8,503 bases of DNA from Thermococci archaeon (GTDB taxonomy: Archaea > Methanobacteriota_B > Thermococci > Thermococcales > Thermococcaceae), in NCBI GenBank assembly GCA_003660485.1, contig QMUI01000027.1:1-8503 (forward strand), given 5' to 3'. The position numbers and the translations under genes are program-made. Below, in pieces: positions 1 to 5,852 of the stretch (position 1 is the first letter of the stretch; each line of letters begins with the position of its first letter). Under the pieces are notes generated by a model. The model saw only the letters and a program-made list of their open reading frames with translations, did no database searches and was not told the DNA's origin.

Positions 1-144
1 AAGAGGGCAACGACTACGTCCTCTTTCTCACCTTTCCGCTCGCTATATCAACCCAAGACTGATAAGTACAAGGATGAGTTCATCGTTACGCTCCCGGAGA
101 GGACCTTCATTCTCGAAAAGGAGGCTTTAACATTCCGTTTTTAA
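1..144 (+). CDS. 3' end of an unidentified gene, apparent one-base frame break
   Basis: The window opens inside a coding region. Bases 3-59 read as a coding-like stretch (EGNDYVLFLTFPLAIST) with many codons ending in G or C, then hit TGA at 60. From about base 58 a different frame is coding-like (DKYKDEFIVTLPERTFILEK) and ends at TAA 142-144. Removing one C from the CCC at 52-54 would join both parts into one smooth C-terminus. I do not recognise the family. Either the gene is a pseudogene here, the base is a sequence error, or only the second frame is coding and the first resemblance is chance. The 5' part lies outside the window. Confidence 0.4.
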   Translation, partial: KRATTTSSFSPFRSLYQPKTDKYKDEFIVTLPERTFILEKEALTFRF

Positions 145-154
145 CATTCAGTTC

Positions 155-171
155 AAAAAAGGCCTTTAAGT
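155..171 (+). promoter_or_regulatory. BRE/TATA-like promoter for a leaderless transcript
   Basis: An A-rich, BRE-like stretch (CAAAAAAGG) is followed by CTTTAAG at 164-170. An archaeal TATA box places the transcript start roughly 25 bases downstream of its centre, which falls on or next to the ATG at 193. No Shine-Dalgarno sequence precedes that ATG. Both observations fit a leaderless mRNA, which is common in archaea. The assignment is by sequence resemblance only. Confidence 0.5.
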
Positions 172-192
172 TCTTCCTTAGCACTATCCTTG

Positions 193-465
193 ATGCTCAT
201 CAAGGGAAAAATCGTAGGAAAAAAGGGTGTCGCCCACTTTGAAGTCCAAAAGGACAAGAAAGGAATGATGCTTAAGGTGGAGCTCCCCGAAGGGGAACCT
301 CTCAATTACTTTGTTAACTGTCCCTGTCTCGAACCCCTAGAACTCGTTGGCCTCTTCCTGCCAACCTTTGAGGAGCACCTTGGTGAGATAGAAGGAGTTT
401 TCGTTGAGGAAATTGAGGAGAAGAAGTCTGTCTTTGGAAAGGTTAGGGAGTTACTAAGAGGCTAG
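193..465 (+). CDS. Small uncharacterised protein, 90 aa
   Basis: A short plus-strand gene starting at ATG 193; the TTG three bases earlier is less likely because the TATA-like box predicts transcription starting near 193. The product begins MLIKGKIVGKKGVAHFEV and looks like a compact alternating beta-strand and charged-helix protein. It has an acidic tail (EEIEEKK) followed by a basic end (KVRELLRG). A Cys-Pro-Cys motif sits near residues 43-45 (NCPCLEP). There is no signal peptide or membrane segment, so it is probably cytoplasmic. Codon use is typical of a real gene in this window. I do not recognise a family and assign no function. Its stop codon overlaps, tail to tail, the end of a coding-like minus-strand frame. 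A conserved Thermococcales hypothetical protein is the most likely label. Confidence 0.75.
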   Translation: MLIKGKIVGKKGVAHFEVQKDKKGMMLKVELPEGEPLNYFVNCPCLEPLELVGLFLPTFEEHLGEIEGVFVEEIEEKKSVFGKVRELLRG

Positions 466-584
466 GAGGAGGAAGAGTAGCTTATTTCTTTCCTGCTGGC
501 GTTGATGATTCCATAAACTCCGTCTCGAATGACCTCTACGCCAAGCTCATTATTTTTCAGATGGCTTATTGATATCTTCTTCAC
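462..584 (-). CDS. Possible 40-aa ORF or C-terminal coding remnant, unknown
   Basis: Read from GTG 584, this frame gives VKKISISHLKNNELGVEVIR followed by DGVYGIINASRKEIS and a run of serines, ending at TAG 464-462. The composition is protein-like, but I recognise no family. It overlaps the last 35 bases of the HicA relic in a different frame, and it overlaps the stop of the plus-strand gene ending at 465 by three bases. There is no convincing ribosome binding site before the GTG, and TAG codons close the frame not far upstream. It may be the surviving tail of a longer gene that partnered or replaced the HicA gene. It does not resemble HicB. Confidence 0.3.
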   Translation of the reverse strand: MKKISISHLKNNELGVEVIRDGVYGIINASRKEISYSSSS

Positions 585-712
585 AAATCCCTACCTGTCT
601 CAGGATGCTTTTTTAGTGTCCCAATGGTGACCTCCTCATGATTGGGAACAATAACAGTCCTCTTTCCACCATTCTCAGCTTTATGTGACTTCCCCCTCTA
701 CTTAACAACTTA
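550..712 (-). pseudogene. hicA: HicA-type mRNA interferase toxin, decayed
   Basis: HicA toxins are small double-stranded-RNA-binding-fold ribonucleases paired with HicB antitoxins. Here the minus strand from 697 downward reads RGKSHKAENGGKRTVIVPNH, then EEVTIGTL. After deletion of one A from the six-base run at 609-614 it continues KSILRQVGICEEDIN. This matches the HicA pattern: an RG-(K)SH segment holding the catalytic histidine, a VP-x-H segment, then GTL-(K/R)SIL-RQ-(A/V)GI. Three lesions are visible: TAA at 712-710, TAG at 700-698 (one change from CAG, giving the expected VVKQRG), and the frame break at 609-614. The normal N-terminal portion is missing. No HicB partner is recognisable nearby. 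The gene is therefore almost certainly dead in this sequence. Confidence 0.7.
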
Positions 713-778
713 AACAAACTTCACGACAAGAATTTTTGTGTCGAGAAGGAAGTCACGCCTCTCTCTGTAGTAATAGAC
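713..778 (-). pseudogene. Possible PIN-domain (VapC-like) N-terminal scrap
   Basis: In frame with and directly upstream of the HicA relic, the minus strand reads VYYYRERRDFLLDTKILVV between TAG 781-779 and TAA 712-710. The segment FLLDTKIL resembles the opening strand of PIN-domain toxins (FLLDTN-(V/I)-L), which carries the first metal-binding aspartate. The usual Asn after DT is Lys here. The match is only about nine residues and no other PIN motif survives, so it may be coincidence. Confidence 0.25.
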
Positions 779-945
779 CTAAACAAAAGTGTTGTTACTA
801 GATTTTTACCGTTGAGCAATGAGAAGATAGCAGAGAAAGGAAAACATATGAGTGCTGGTTTTGAGCACTATCTTATTTAGTAGGTATATTCAGTGACATT
901 TCACAGCGATTTCCATACCAACTTAAGAGTGTAAATTAGGTTCCA
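779..945. other. Intergenic stretch with degraded coding-like sequence
   Basis: No intact gene is visible here. Short coding-like fragments on the minus strand (for example IFSLLNGKNLVTTLLFR near 780-830) are interrupted by stops in all frames. A 6-bp inverted repeat, AGTGCT (851-856) and AGCACT (864-869), could form a small hairpin with a seven-base loop. The stretch reads as decay debris between the HicA relic and the end of the transporter operon. Confidence 0.35.
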
Positions 946-958
946 GAAAAAAATAAAG
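946..958 (-). terminator. T-run terminator of the sugar transporter operon
   Basis: On the minus strand, about 70 bases past the ATPase stop codon, the sequence reads CTTTATTTTTTTC. Archaeal RNA polymerase commonly terminates at such T-runs without a strong hairpin. The position just beyond the last gene of the operon supports the call. Confidence 0.55.
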
Positions 959-1024
959 CCTTCTAGCTCTTTAACTAGGCACTGCTTGCTCTATTTTTGC
1001 TTACCAATCTCCGGCTGGCATGTT

Positions 1025-2140
1025 TCAGAATATTGCTCTTTGTGTAGTTTTATCGAAGATGTGGATTTTCTTTATGTCGAAAATTACGTCAACCTCCTGG
1101 TTTTCCTTAACAAAACTCTCAGCAGGGAATTTTCCAACGAAGGAAACACCACCAGTCCTTAAATGAACGATCTTTTCACCACCAAGGTTTTCTACAATGT
1201 CCACCTTGGCATGAATTACGTTCTCCTGGGTTTTAACTTGGGTAGATGTAGCCTCGTAAATATCCTCTGGTCTAATGCCTAAAAGTACATCCTTATCAAT
1301 CAAACCAACGTCCCTCAACAATTCGAATTGATCTGGAAGGAGTTTAAGTTTGAATTCTCCAAAGTCCACGAATCCATCCTCTGTAATTGTGACATTAAAG
1401 AAGTTCATTGGAGGACTACCAATGAAGCCTGCAACGAAGACGTTGGCAGGCTTGTTATAAACCTCATCTGGTGAACCAACCTGCTGAAGAACACCAGCAT
1501 TAATCACTGCAATCCTATCCCCCATCGTCATTGCCTCGACCTGGTCATGAGTAACGTAAATTGTTGTCACACCAAGTTGCCTTTGCAATTTCTTAAGCTC
1601 AGCACGCATCTTAACCCTAAGTTTTGCATCAAGATTACTCAACGGCTCATCCATGAGGAAGACCTGAGGTCTTCTTATTATAGCCCTTCCCAAGGCCACA
1701 CGTTGCCTCTGACCACCACTCAGCTCCCTAGGCTTCCTCTTAAGCAAATCTGTCAAACCAAGCAACTCCGCAACCTCTCTAACTCTTTGATCTATTTCTT
1801 GTTTCGGCACCTTCCTAATTTTCAACGGAAAGGCAATATTATCGTAAACACTCATATGTGGATATAGTGCATAACTCTGAAAAACCATCGCAACATCCCT
1901 ATCCTTCGGAGGAACAAAAACACCTCCTTCAGGATCCGCCACCAATCTATCACCAATATATATCCGACCCCTCGTTGGCTCTTCCAAACCAGCGATCATT
2001 CTCAAAGTCGTTGTCTTTCCACAACCCGAAGGACCAAGTAAGACCATGAATTCTCCATCCTTAATTTTAAGGTTGAGGTTTTTCACGGCTTCAAAGTTCC
2101 CAAATATTTTCCAGACGCCCTCTAGCCTGACACTAGCCAT
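1025..2140 (-). CDS. MalK-type sugar ABC transporter ATP-binding protein
   Basis: Cytoplasmic ATPase (371 aa) that powers the carbohydrate importer encoded upstream. In order it shows Walker A GPSGCGKT (residues 36-43), Q-loop glutamine (about 88), signature LSGGQ (140-144), Walker B FLMDE (161-165), D-loop SNLDA, and H-loop histidine 198 in YVTHDQ. From about residue 240 the C-terminal OB-type regulatory domain typical of MalK/MsmX/UgpC ATPases includes GIRPEDIY. The length fits that class (about 365-375 aa). ATG 2140 is chosen because GGAGGTGA lies five bases upstream; starting at the TTG at 2155 would place that ribosome binding site inside the gene. It is the last gene of the operon, 18 bases after the second permease. 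The C-terminal domain makes control by a partner possible, but nothing here shows it. Such ATPases can serve several permeases. Confidence 0.93.
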   Translation of the reverse strand: MASVRLEGVWKIFGNFEAVKNLNLKIKDGEFMVLLGPSGCGKTTTLRMIAGLEEPTRGRIYIGDRLVADPEGGVFVPPKDRDVAMVFQSYALYPHMSVYDNIAFPLKIRKVPKQEIDQRVREVAELLGLTDLLKRKPRELSGGQRQRVALGRAIIRRPQVFLMDEPLSNLDAKLRVKMRAELKKLQRQLGVTTIYVTHDQVEAMTMGDRIAVINAGVLQQVGSPDEVYNKPANVFVAGFIGSPPMNFFNVTITEDGFVDFGEFKLKLLPDQFELLRDVGLIDKDVLLGIRPEDIYEATSTQVKTQENVIHAKVDIVENLGGEKIVHLRTGGVSFVGKFPAESFVKENQEVDVIFDIKKIHIFDKTTQRAIF

Positions 2141-2158
2141 ATAAGTCACCTCCAAACT

Positions 2159-2989
2159 TTATTCTTTTAAAGCTCCTGTTGTGTATCCTCTTATCAGGTA
2201 TTTTCCCAGAGCTATCATTATGAAAAGTGTCGGGAGAGCCACAATGAGGGCTCCTGCCATTTGGATATTCCAATTTGCTACAAAACTCCCCTTGAGGTTT
2301 GCAAGTTTAACGGTTGCTGGCATCGCTTCTTCTCCTCTTGTAAGCACTACTCCAAAGAGATAATCGTTCCAGATGTTTACAAACTGGTAAATTGCTGTAA
2401 CTACAAATGCGGGCTTTGAAATAGGTAGCACAACGCTTGTGTATATCTTGAGAGGGTTTGCACCATCCACTTTTGCAGCTTCTACAAGTTCATCCGGAAT
2501 TTCGTAGTAATAGTTAGTGAACAGCAGTGTCGTTATTGGAATTCCATATGCTGTGTGAGTCAGAATTAACCCTGGGATTGTGTTATACAGCCCGAGACTT
2601 GATATTATCCTGACTAAAGGAATTAAAATTGCTTGATATGGAATGAATACTCCAAATGTTATCAGTACTAATAGCTTCTTTGAGGTTGTGCTCCTTATGA
2701 GCTTTGCTAGTGCAAATCCTGCCAGTGAACCAAGGACTGTCGAGAATATCGTTGCAAAGACAGTAAATGCCAAGCTATTTATTATGGGACGTTTCAGCTC
2801 AGAGAAAGCTATTCTATAAGCCTCAAAATGCGGAGGAAATACTGGAGTTACAGGAGTTGTTAATGCAACCTGCTCTGTACTCTTTGTTGAGGTAGTTATG
2901 GCACTCCATATTGGGAGGAGATATACAAAGGCCAGGAATATGAGGAGCAGATACATAATTGACCTTGAGAATGAAACTTTTTTCTTCAT
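2159..2989 (-). CDS. Sugar ABC transporter permease, MalG-like
   Basis: Inner permease half (276 aa) of a carbohydrate importer, located in the cytoplasmic membrane. A short basic N-terminus precedes a first membrane helix (about residues 11-32), then an external loop rich in Thr and Pro, and five further hydrophobic segments. The cytoplasmic EAA loop that docks on the ATPase is clear: EAAKVDGANPLKIYTSVVLP (170-189). The ending IRGYTTGALKE fits the MalG/CUT1 subfamily. The ATG overlaps the stop of the preceding permease in an ATGA arrangement, and GAGGTGAG lies just upstream, so translation is probably coupled. The ATPase gene follows after 18 bases. Substrate identity comes only from the operon context. 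Confidence 0.92.
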   Translation of the reverse strand: MKKKVSFSRSIMYLLLIFLAFVYLLPIWSAITTSTKSTEQVALTTPVTPVFPPHFEAYRIAFSELKRPIINSLAFTVFATIFSTVLGSLAGFALAKLIRSTTSKKLLVLITFGVFIPYQAILIPLVRIISSLGLYNTIPGLILTHTAYGIPITTLLFTNYYYEIPDELVEAAKVDGANPLKIYTSVVLPISKPAFVVTAIYQFVNIWNDYLFGVVLTRGEEAMPATVKLANLKGSFVANWNIQMAGALIVALPTLFIMIALGKYLIRGYTTGALKE

Positions 2990-3865
2990 TTTTTCTCACC
3001 TCTGTAACTCCAGTAGAGATATGGCAACACAACGGCTAAAGCCATTAGGAGCAGAATTGTGGCTATTGCAGCTCCATAGGAGAACTTTGTCTTTGCAAAT
3101 GTTTCAACGTACATCTGAACTGCCAAGATATATGTTGACGTTCCTGGACCCCCTCTGCTGAGGATCCAGATAAAGTCGAACGCTTTGAGTGAAAATACCA
3201 TTAGAACGACAAAGGCACTGAGGGTTGGTTTAACAAGCTGTGGGATTACAACATATCTGTAAAGTTGCCATGCATTAGCTCCATCAACCATTGCAGCTTC
3301 ATAATGATCGGTTGGTATCGATCTAATCCCAGCAAGGTAAATTATCATTGTATACCCCGAAAACTGCCAGATTAACGCGATTATAACACAGTACATTGCA
3401 ATTTTTGGATCAGTTATCCAGTCACTTTTAAGAAAGCCAAGATGAAGTTTTTTCAAACAATGTGTTTAAAACACCATCTGAAGGAGAATACATCCAAGCC
3501 CAGAGTGTAGCAGTAACTACAAACGAGAGGGCAAATGGAAGGGCATAAATAGTCCTAAATGCTCCCTCAAACCTAATTTTTCTATCTAGGAGTATTGCGA
3601 GGAACAAACCTATTAAAATCGCGCCAGGAACGAACAGGAGGATCAGAAGTAAGTTATTTTTAAGTGAAATCCAGAAAACAGGATCTTGAAGTAATTGTTT
3701 GTATTGGTACAATCCAACAAACTTGTAAGAAGGAGTTAAGCCCCTCCAATTAGTAAATGAGATGTATATGTTCCATCCAATTGCAACATAAACAAAAATT
3801 CCCACCAAGATCAGTGCAGGAGCTAAAAATAAAAGAATATAAGGAAGGTCCGGAGACCTTCTCAC
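2986..3865 (-). CDS. Sugar ABC transporter permease, MalF-like, split by a frame break
   Basis: The other permease half. It is encoded in two frames that meet at a run of six A (minus strand, 3453-3448). The first frame gives membrane helices up to LNTLFEK and then stops at TAA 3430-3428. The second frame continues LHLGFLKSDWITDPKIAMYC through the EAA loop (EAAMVDGANAWQLYRYVVIP, about residues 189-208 of the joined protein) to the end. Dropping one A gives a normal 292-aa protein, so the second frame is the true continuation. I place the start at GTG 3865, which has GGGGGGAG six bases upstream and sits 17 bases after the binding-protein stop; GTG 3898 is the longer alternative and would overlap that gene. 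The break may be a real mutation, a homopolymer sequence error, or tolerated slippage. The four-base overlap with the next permease is intact. Confidence 0.85.
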
Positions 3866-3882
3866 CTTTGTCTCCCCCCATT

Positions 3883-5223
3883 TTAACCAAGATCCCACTC
3901 TTTGATCTTGTTCGGAATGAGATCCTTCTTCATAGCACTTATTATTTTACTCGCTGCCGCATTAATATCTTTGGTTGTTGCAAGCTCAGAGATAATGTCG
4001 TTGAGGTCAGCTGCAAACGCCTCTGGTACTGCACTTCCGTGGGCGATGCTTGGGAACAGCTTTGTTGACTTAGACCTTAGTTCTTTCATAAATGCCTTCT
4101 GGATTGGATCGTATGGGTCAGATGGCGCATCCATCCTTGGGGGTATTGAACCTTTTATCGGGTTGAAGGTGTTCTGAGCTTCGACTGTTCCGATGAAGCT
4201 TAACCACTTTTTGGCAGCATCTGGATGGGCAGCCTTAGCTGGAAGCACGAAAGTGTCTATAACTAGGTCGTAGGTATTTGCGGGGATAATTATAGCTCCA
4301 TAGTCAACGTTTGGTTGCCATCCATTTGCCTTGAAGTAACCATTTGCCCAATCCCCCATAAGGGTCATTGCAGCTTCTCCCTTGTAAACCATGGCACACG
4401 CCTCGTCCCAAGTCTTCGCGGCGTGATCAGGGTTGGAGTACTCCACATACTTCACGAAGTACTCAAGGACTTTTCTAAGTGTTGGATCATTGTCACTTAT
4501 CTCTCCATTGATAAATTTCTCATAGTAGTCAATTCCCCCAACTGCAACAAGAAGAACCTCAAACACTTGAGTTGCCGGCCACTTATTTCTATCGCCAAGA
4601 GCGAAAGGAGTCACACCCTCCTGCTTAAGCTTCTCGGCAACAGCAAAGAGGTCATCAATAGTTTTAATGCTCGATGGGTCAATCCCATATTGGTCAAAAA
4701 TTTTCTTATTGTACCATATGACGTTCGCTCTGTGGACATTTATAGGAACAGCATAGTAGTGTCCATTAAAGATCACCATTTGCTCTATAACATCAGGATA
4801 GTTCTTCTTCATGTCCTCTGTCCAGATATCATCAATTGGGGAAAGCTGGTTGGCTTGAATATAGGGGGCCATCTCATACCCCGCGTGGGCTTGGAATGTG
4901 TCAGGAGGCTTTCCTGCAAGCATTAGTGATTGGAGAATCATCTTCAGATTTACTCCACCACCACTTACGGGATTTGCTTTTACTTCAATGTTAGGATATT
5001 TCTCTTGGAATTTCTTAGCCACTGCATCAAAGGCCTCTTTTTCACCACCAGCAGTCCACCAGTGATAGATTTCTAGAACTTCTTTTTGACTTTCTCCGGT
5101 GGGGGATTGTGTGGAGGTTTGTGTTGATGTTTTTTCTCCTCCGATACATCCACTGGCACCTACGCTAAGCCCTACTAAAAATACCAAAAGAAAGACGCCA
5201 ACCTTTTTGCTAATTTGTCTCAT
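3883..5223 (-). CDS. Sugar-binding lipoprotein of ABC importer, probable monosaccharide binder
   Basis: Extracellular solute-binding protein (446 aa) that captures sugar for the permease pair. A basic start and hydrophobic core end in the lipobox GASGC, with cysteine 26 the expected lipid anchor. A Ser/Thr-rich linker (31-45) follows, as in many archaeal binding proteins. The mature domain has HWW (54-56), DTFQAHAG (108-115), VPINVHRANVIWY (159-171), MGDWANGY (289-296), FNPIKGSIPPR (353-363) and HG-x3-PE-x-F (395-403). From memory of the family, these match the glucose/galactose-binding proteins of Thermus more closely than maltodextrin-binding proteins, so glucose, galactose or mannose is the inferred ligand. 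ATG 5223 has AGGAGGGG five bases upstream. It is the first and presumably most expressed gene of the operon. Confidence 0.92.
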   Translation of the reverse strand: MRQISKKVGVFLLVFLVGLSVGASGCIGGEKTSTQTSTQSPTGESQKEVLEIYHWWTAGGEKEAFDAVAKKFQEKYPNIEVKANPVSGGGVNLKMILQSLMLAGKPPDTFQAHAGYEMAPYIQANQLSPIDDIWTEDMKKNYPDVIEQMVIFNGHYYAVPINVHRANVIWYNKKIFDQYGIDPSSIKTIDDLFAVAEKLKQEGVTPFALGDRNKWPATQVFEVLLVAVGGIDYYEKFINGEISDNDPTLRKVLEYFVKYVEYSNPDHAAKTWDEACAMVYKGEAAMTLMGDWANGYFKANGWQPNVDYGAIIIPANTYDLVIDTFVLPAKAAHPDAAKKWLSFIGTVEAQNTFNPIKGSIPPRMDAPSDPYDPIQKAFMKELRSKSTKLFPSIAHGSAVPEAFAADLNDIISELATTKDINAAASKIISAMKKDLIPNKIKEWDLG

Positions 5224-5295
5224 CTAGACCCCTCCTAGCTCTTTTTCTTCTTCGGCCGGTGTCAGGGCTTTTTCTCCATCATACACCAGCCACAC
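5224..5295 (-). CDS. Possible 23-codon leader ORF abutting the binding-protein start
   Basis: The mRNA leader contains a frame from GTG 5295 (MWLVYDGEKALTPAEEEKEL, then GGV) that ends in TAG immediately before the ATG of the binding protein, with no base between. Its last codons contain the Shine-Dalgarno sequence of the next gene. The composition is protein-like (acidic, no rare residues). Only a weak ribosome binding site (GAAAG) precedes the GTG; an inner GTG in CTG-GTG-TAT is another possible start. It may be a regulatory leader peptide, a coupling device, or the tail of a lost gene. Confidence 0.3.
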   Translation of the reverse strand: MWLVYDGEKALTPAEEEKELGGV

Positions 5296-5361
5296 GATCT
5301 TTCAATTTAATGGCGGAATTCAACGGAAATTGTTCTCACTAACTAATAAAGGTTTGAGACT

Positions 5362-5372
5362 GAAATATAAAG
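5362..5372 (-). promoter_or_regulatory. TATA box of the sugar transporter operon
   Basis: The minus strand reads CTTTATATTTC, preceded by an A/C-rich BRE-like segment (CCTTAAC). It predicts a transcript start near 5342 and a leader of about 120 bases before the lipoprotein gene. A weaker candidate, CCTTTATTAG, lies about 20 bases further downstream. The same bases read GAAATATAAAG on the plus strand, so a divergent promoter at this site is also possible. Confidence 0.5.
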
Positions 5373-5396
5373 GTTAAGGTTTTTATGGATGGTTAA

Positions 5397-5416
5397 TATT
5401 ACCAAAGGTAGTAATA
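5397..5416. promoter_or_regulatory. Dyad operator candidate upstream of the sugar operon
   Basis: TATTAC and GTAATA form a perfect 6-bp inverted repeat with an eight-base spacer. Nested inside is TACCAAAGGTA, a four-base dyad around three bases. Published TrmB-family operators in Thermococcales include a TACTNNNAGTA-type dyad (trehalose/maltose operon) and TATCAC-N5-GTGATA (the glycolytic motif bound by TrmBL1); this site resembles both but equals neither. It lies about 25 bases upstream of the operon TATA box, the position expected of an activator site. It also lies just downstream of any plus-strand start from the same TATA region, where a bound protein would repress. Confidence 0.4.
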
Positions 5417-5428
5417 AGGTGAGGGGAG

Positions 5429-5476
5429 ATGGCGTATAAGAGTCTTAGAGTGCAGGTGCTAATGCAGGCCTTCTAA
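5429..5476 (+). pseudogene. Stub of a divergent gene (15 codons)
   Basis: A plus-strand ATG at 5429 has GGTGAGGGGAG directly upstream, a good ribosome binding site, and encodes MAYKSLRVQVLMQAF before TAA at 5474-5476. The gene stops exactly where the minus-strand relic ends (5479). The divergent position, a possible TATA at 5362-5372 and a dyad between promoter and ATG would suit an autoregulated regulator gene, but only its start remains. It could also be a chance ORF. Confidence 0.25.
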
Positions 5477-5478
5477 AA

Positions 5479-5697
5479 TTATCTGATGCTCCTCTGAATA
5501 ACATTGACGACCCTTGCACTGTAACTCTTTGCGAGAGCCCAGATTTCTTCGTGAATATCTTTAGTCTAAACTTACTTCTTTTGCTTTCTTCCTCTGCAAT
5601 TAGCCTGAGAAATTCTTCGAGCTCTATAATTGTCGTTAGGTTTTATTAAGGTTAGACCTAACGAAAGCTCACTTTCGTTAAACTCCCACGAGTCCAT
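5479..5697 (-). pseudogene. Frameshifted relic of an unknown small protein gene
   Basis: Three minus-strand frames join into one plausible protein of about 73 aa. ATG 5697 opens MDSWEFNESELSLGLTLIKP. A second frame then gives ELEEFLRLIAEEESKRSKFR, and a third gives KDIHEEIWALAKSYSARVV and NVIQRSIR, ending at TAA 5481-5479. The two junctions each need a one-base correction, one near 5622-5635 and one at the AAA near 5560-5562. The product would be charged and helical with no membrane segment. I do not recognise the family. A TATA-like AATAAAATA (near 5763-5775) lies upstream. It could be a DNA-binding or antitoxin-like protein, but that is a guess from size and charge only. Confidence 0.4.
5633..5680. 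repeat. Overlapping inverted repeats (two alternative hairpins)
   Basis: TAACGAAAG (5659-5667) and CTTTCGTTA (5672-5680) are a perfect 9-bp inverted repeat with a four-base loop. TCGTTAGGT (5633-5641) and ACCTAACGA (5656-5664) form another perfect 9-bp pair. The two share the middle arm, so only one hairpin can form at a time. The half-site TCGTTA thus occurs three times in 48 bases. Confidence 0.6.
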
Positions 5698-5821
5698 GAA
5701 AGTTAAGGAGACTCTTGGGGGTGATTGACACTGACTTAGTTTAAGACGACTGAACTGCCACCATATTTTATTATTTGATGCAATTCATTTTCGAGTGGGA
5801 ATAGTGAAAACTAAGGAGCTT

Positions 5822-5851
5822 GATTCCCTCCCTGCCCTAAAGGGTGAGGCC
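5822..5851 (-). repeat. Hairpin repeat copy A, IS200/IS605 end-like
   Basis: The minus strand reads GGCCTCACCCTTTAGGGC, then AGGGAGGGAATCA. CCTC-A-CCC, loop TTTA, and GGG with GAGG form a short stem. The 16 bases GCCTCACCCTTTAGGG are identical to copy B at 6750-6765, in the opposite orientation. Such a GC hairpin followed by GGGAGG resembles the right ends of archaeal IS200/IS605 elements (recalled, not searched). It starts one base past the stop of the HXXEE gene. No transposase remains here. Confidence 0.5.
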
Positions 5852-5852
5852 T

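Noticed and set aside
851..869. Short inverted repeat AGTGCT/AGCACT as a terminator or operator
   Set aside because: Six base pairs with no T-run after it and no promoter or gene end close by; such repeats are expected by chance.
4315..4926. 203-aa plus-strand ORF opposite the binding-protein gene
   Set aside because: It is the antisense shadow of a well-supported solute-binding protein and shows no recognisable domain or ribosome binding site.
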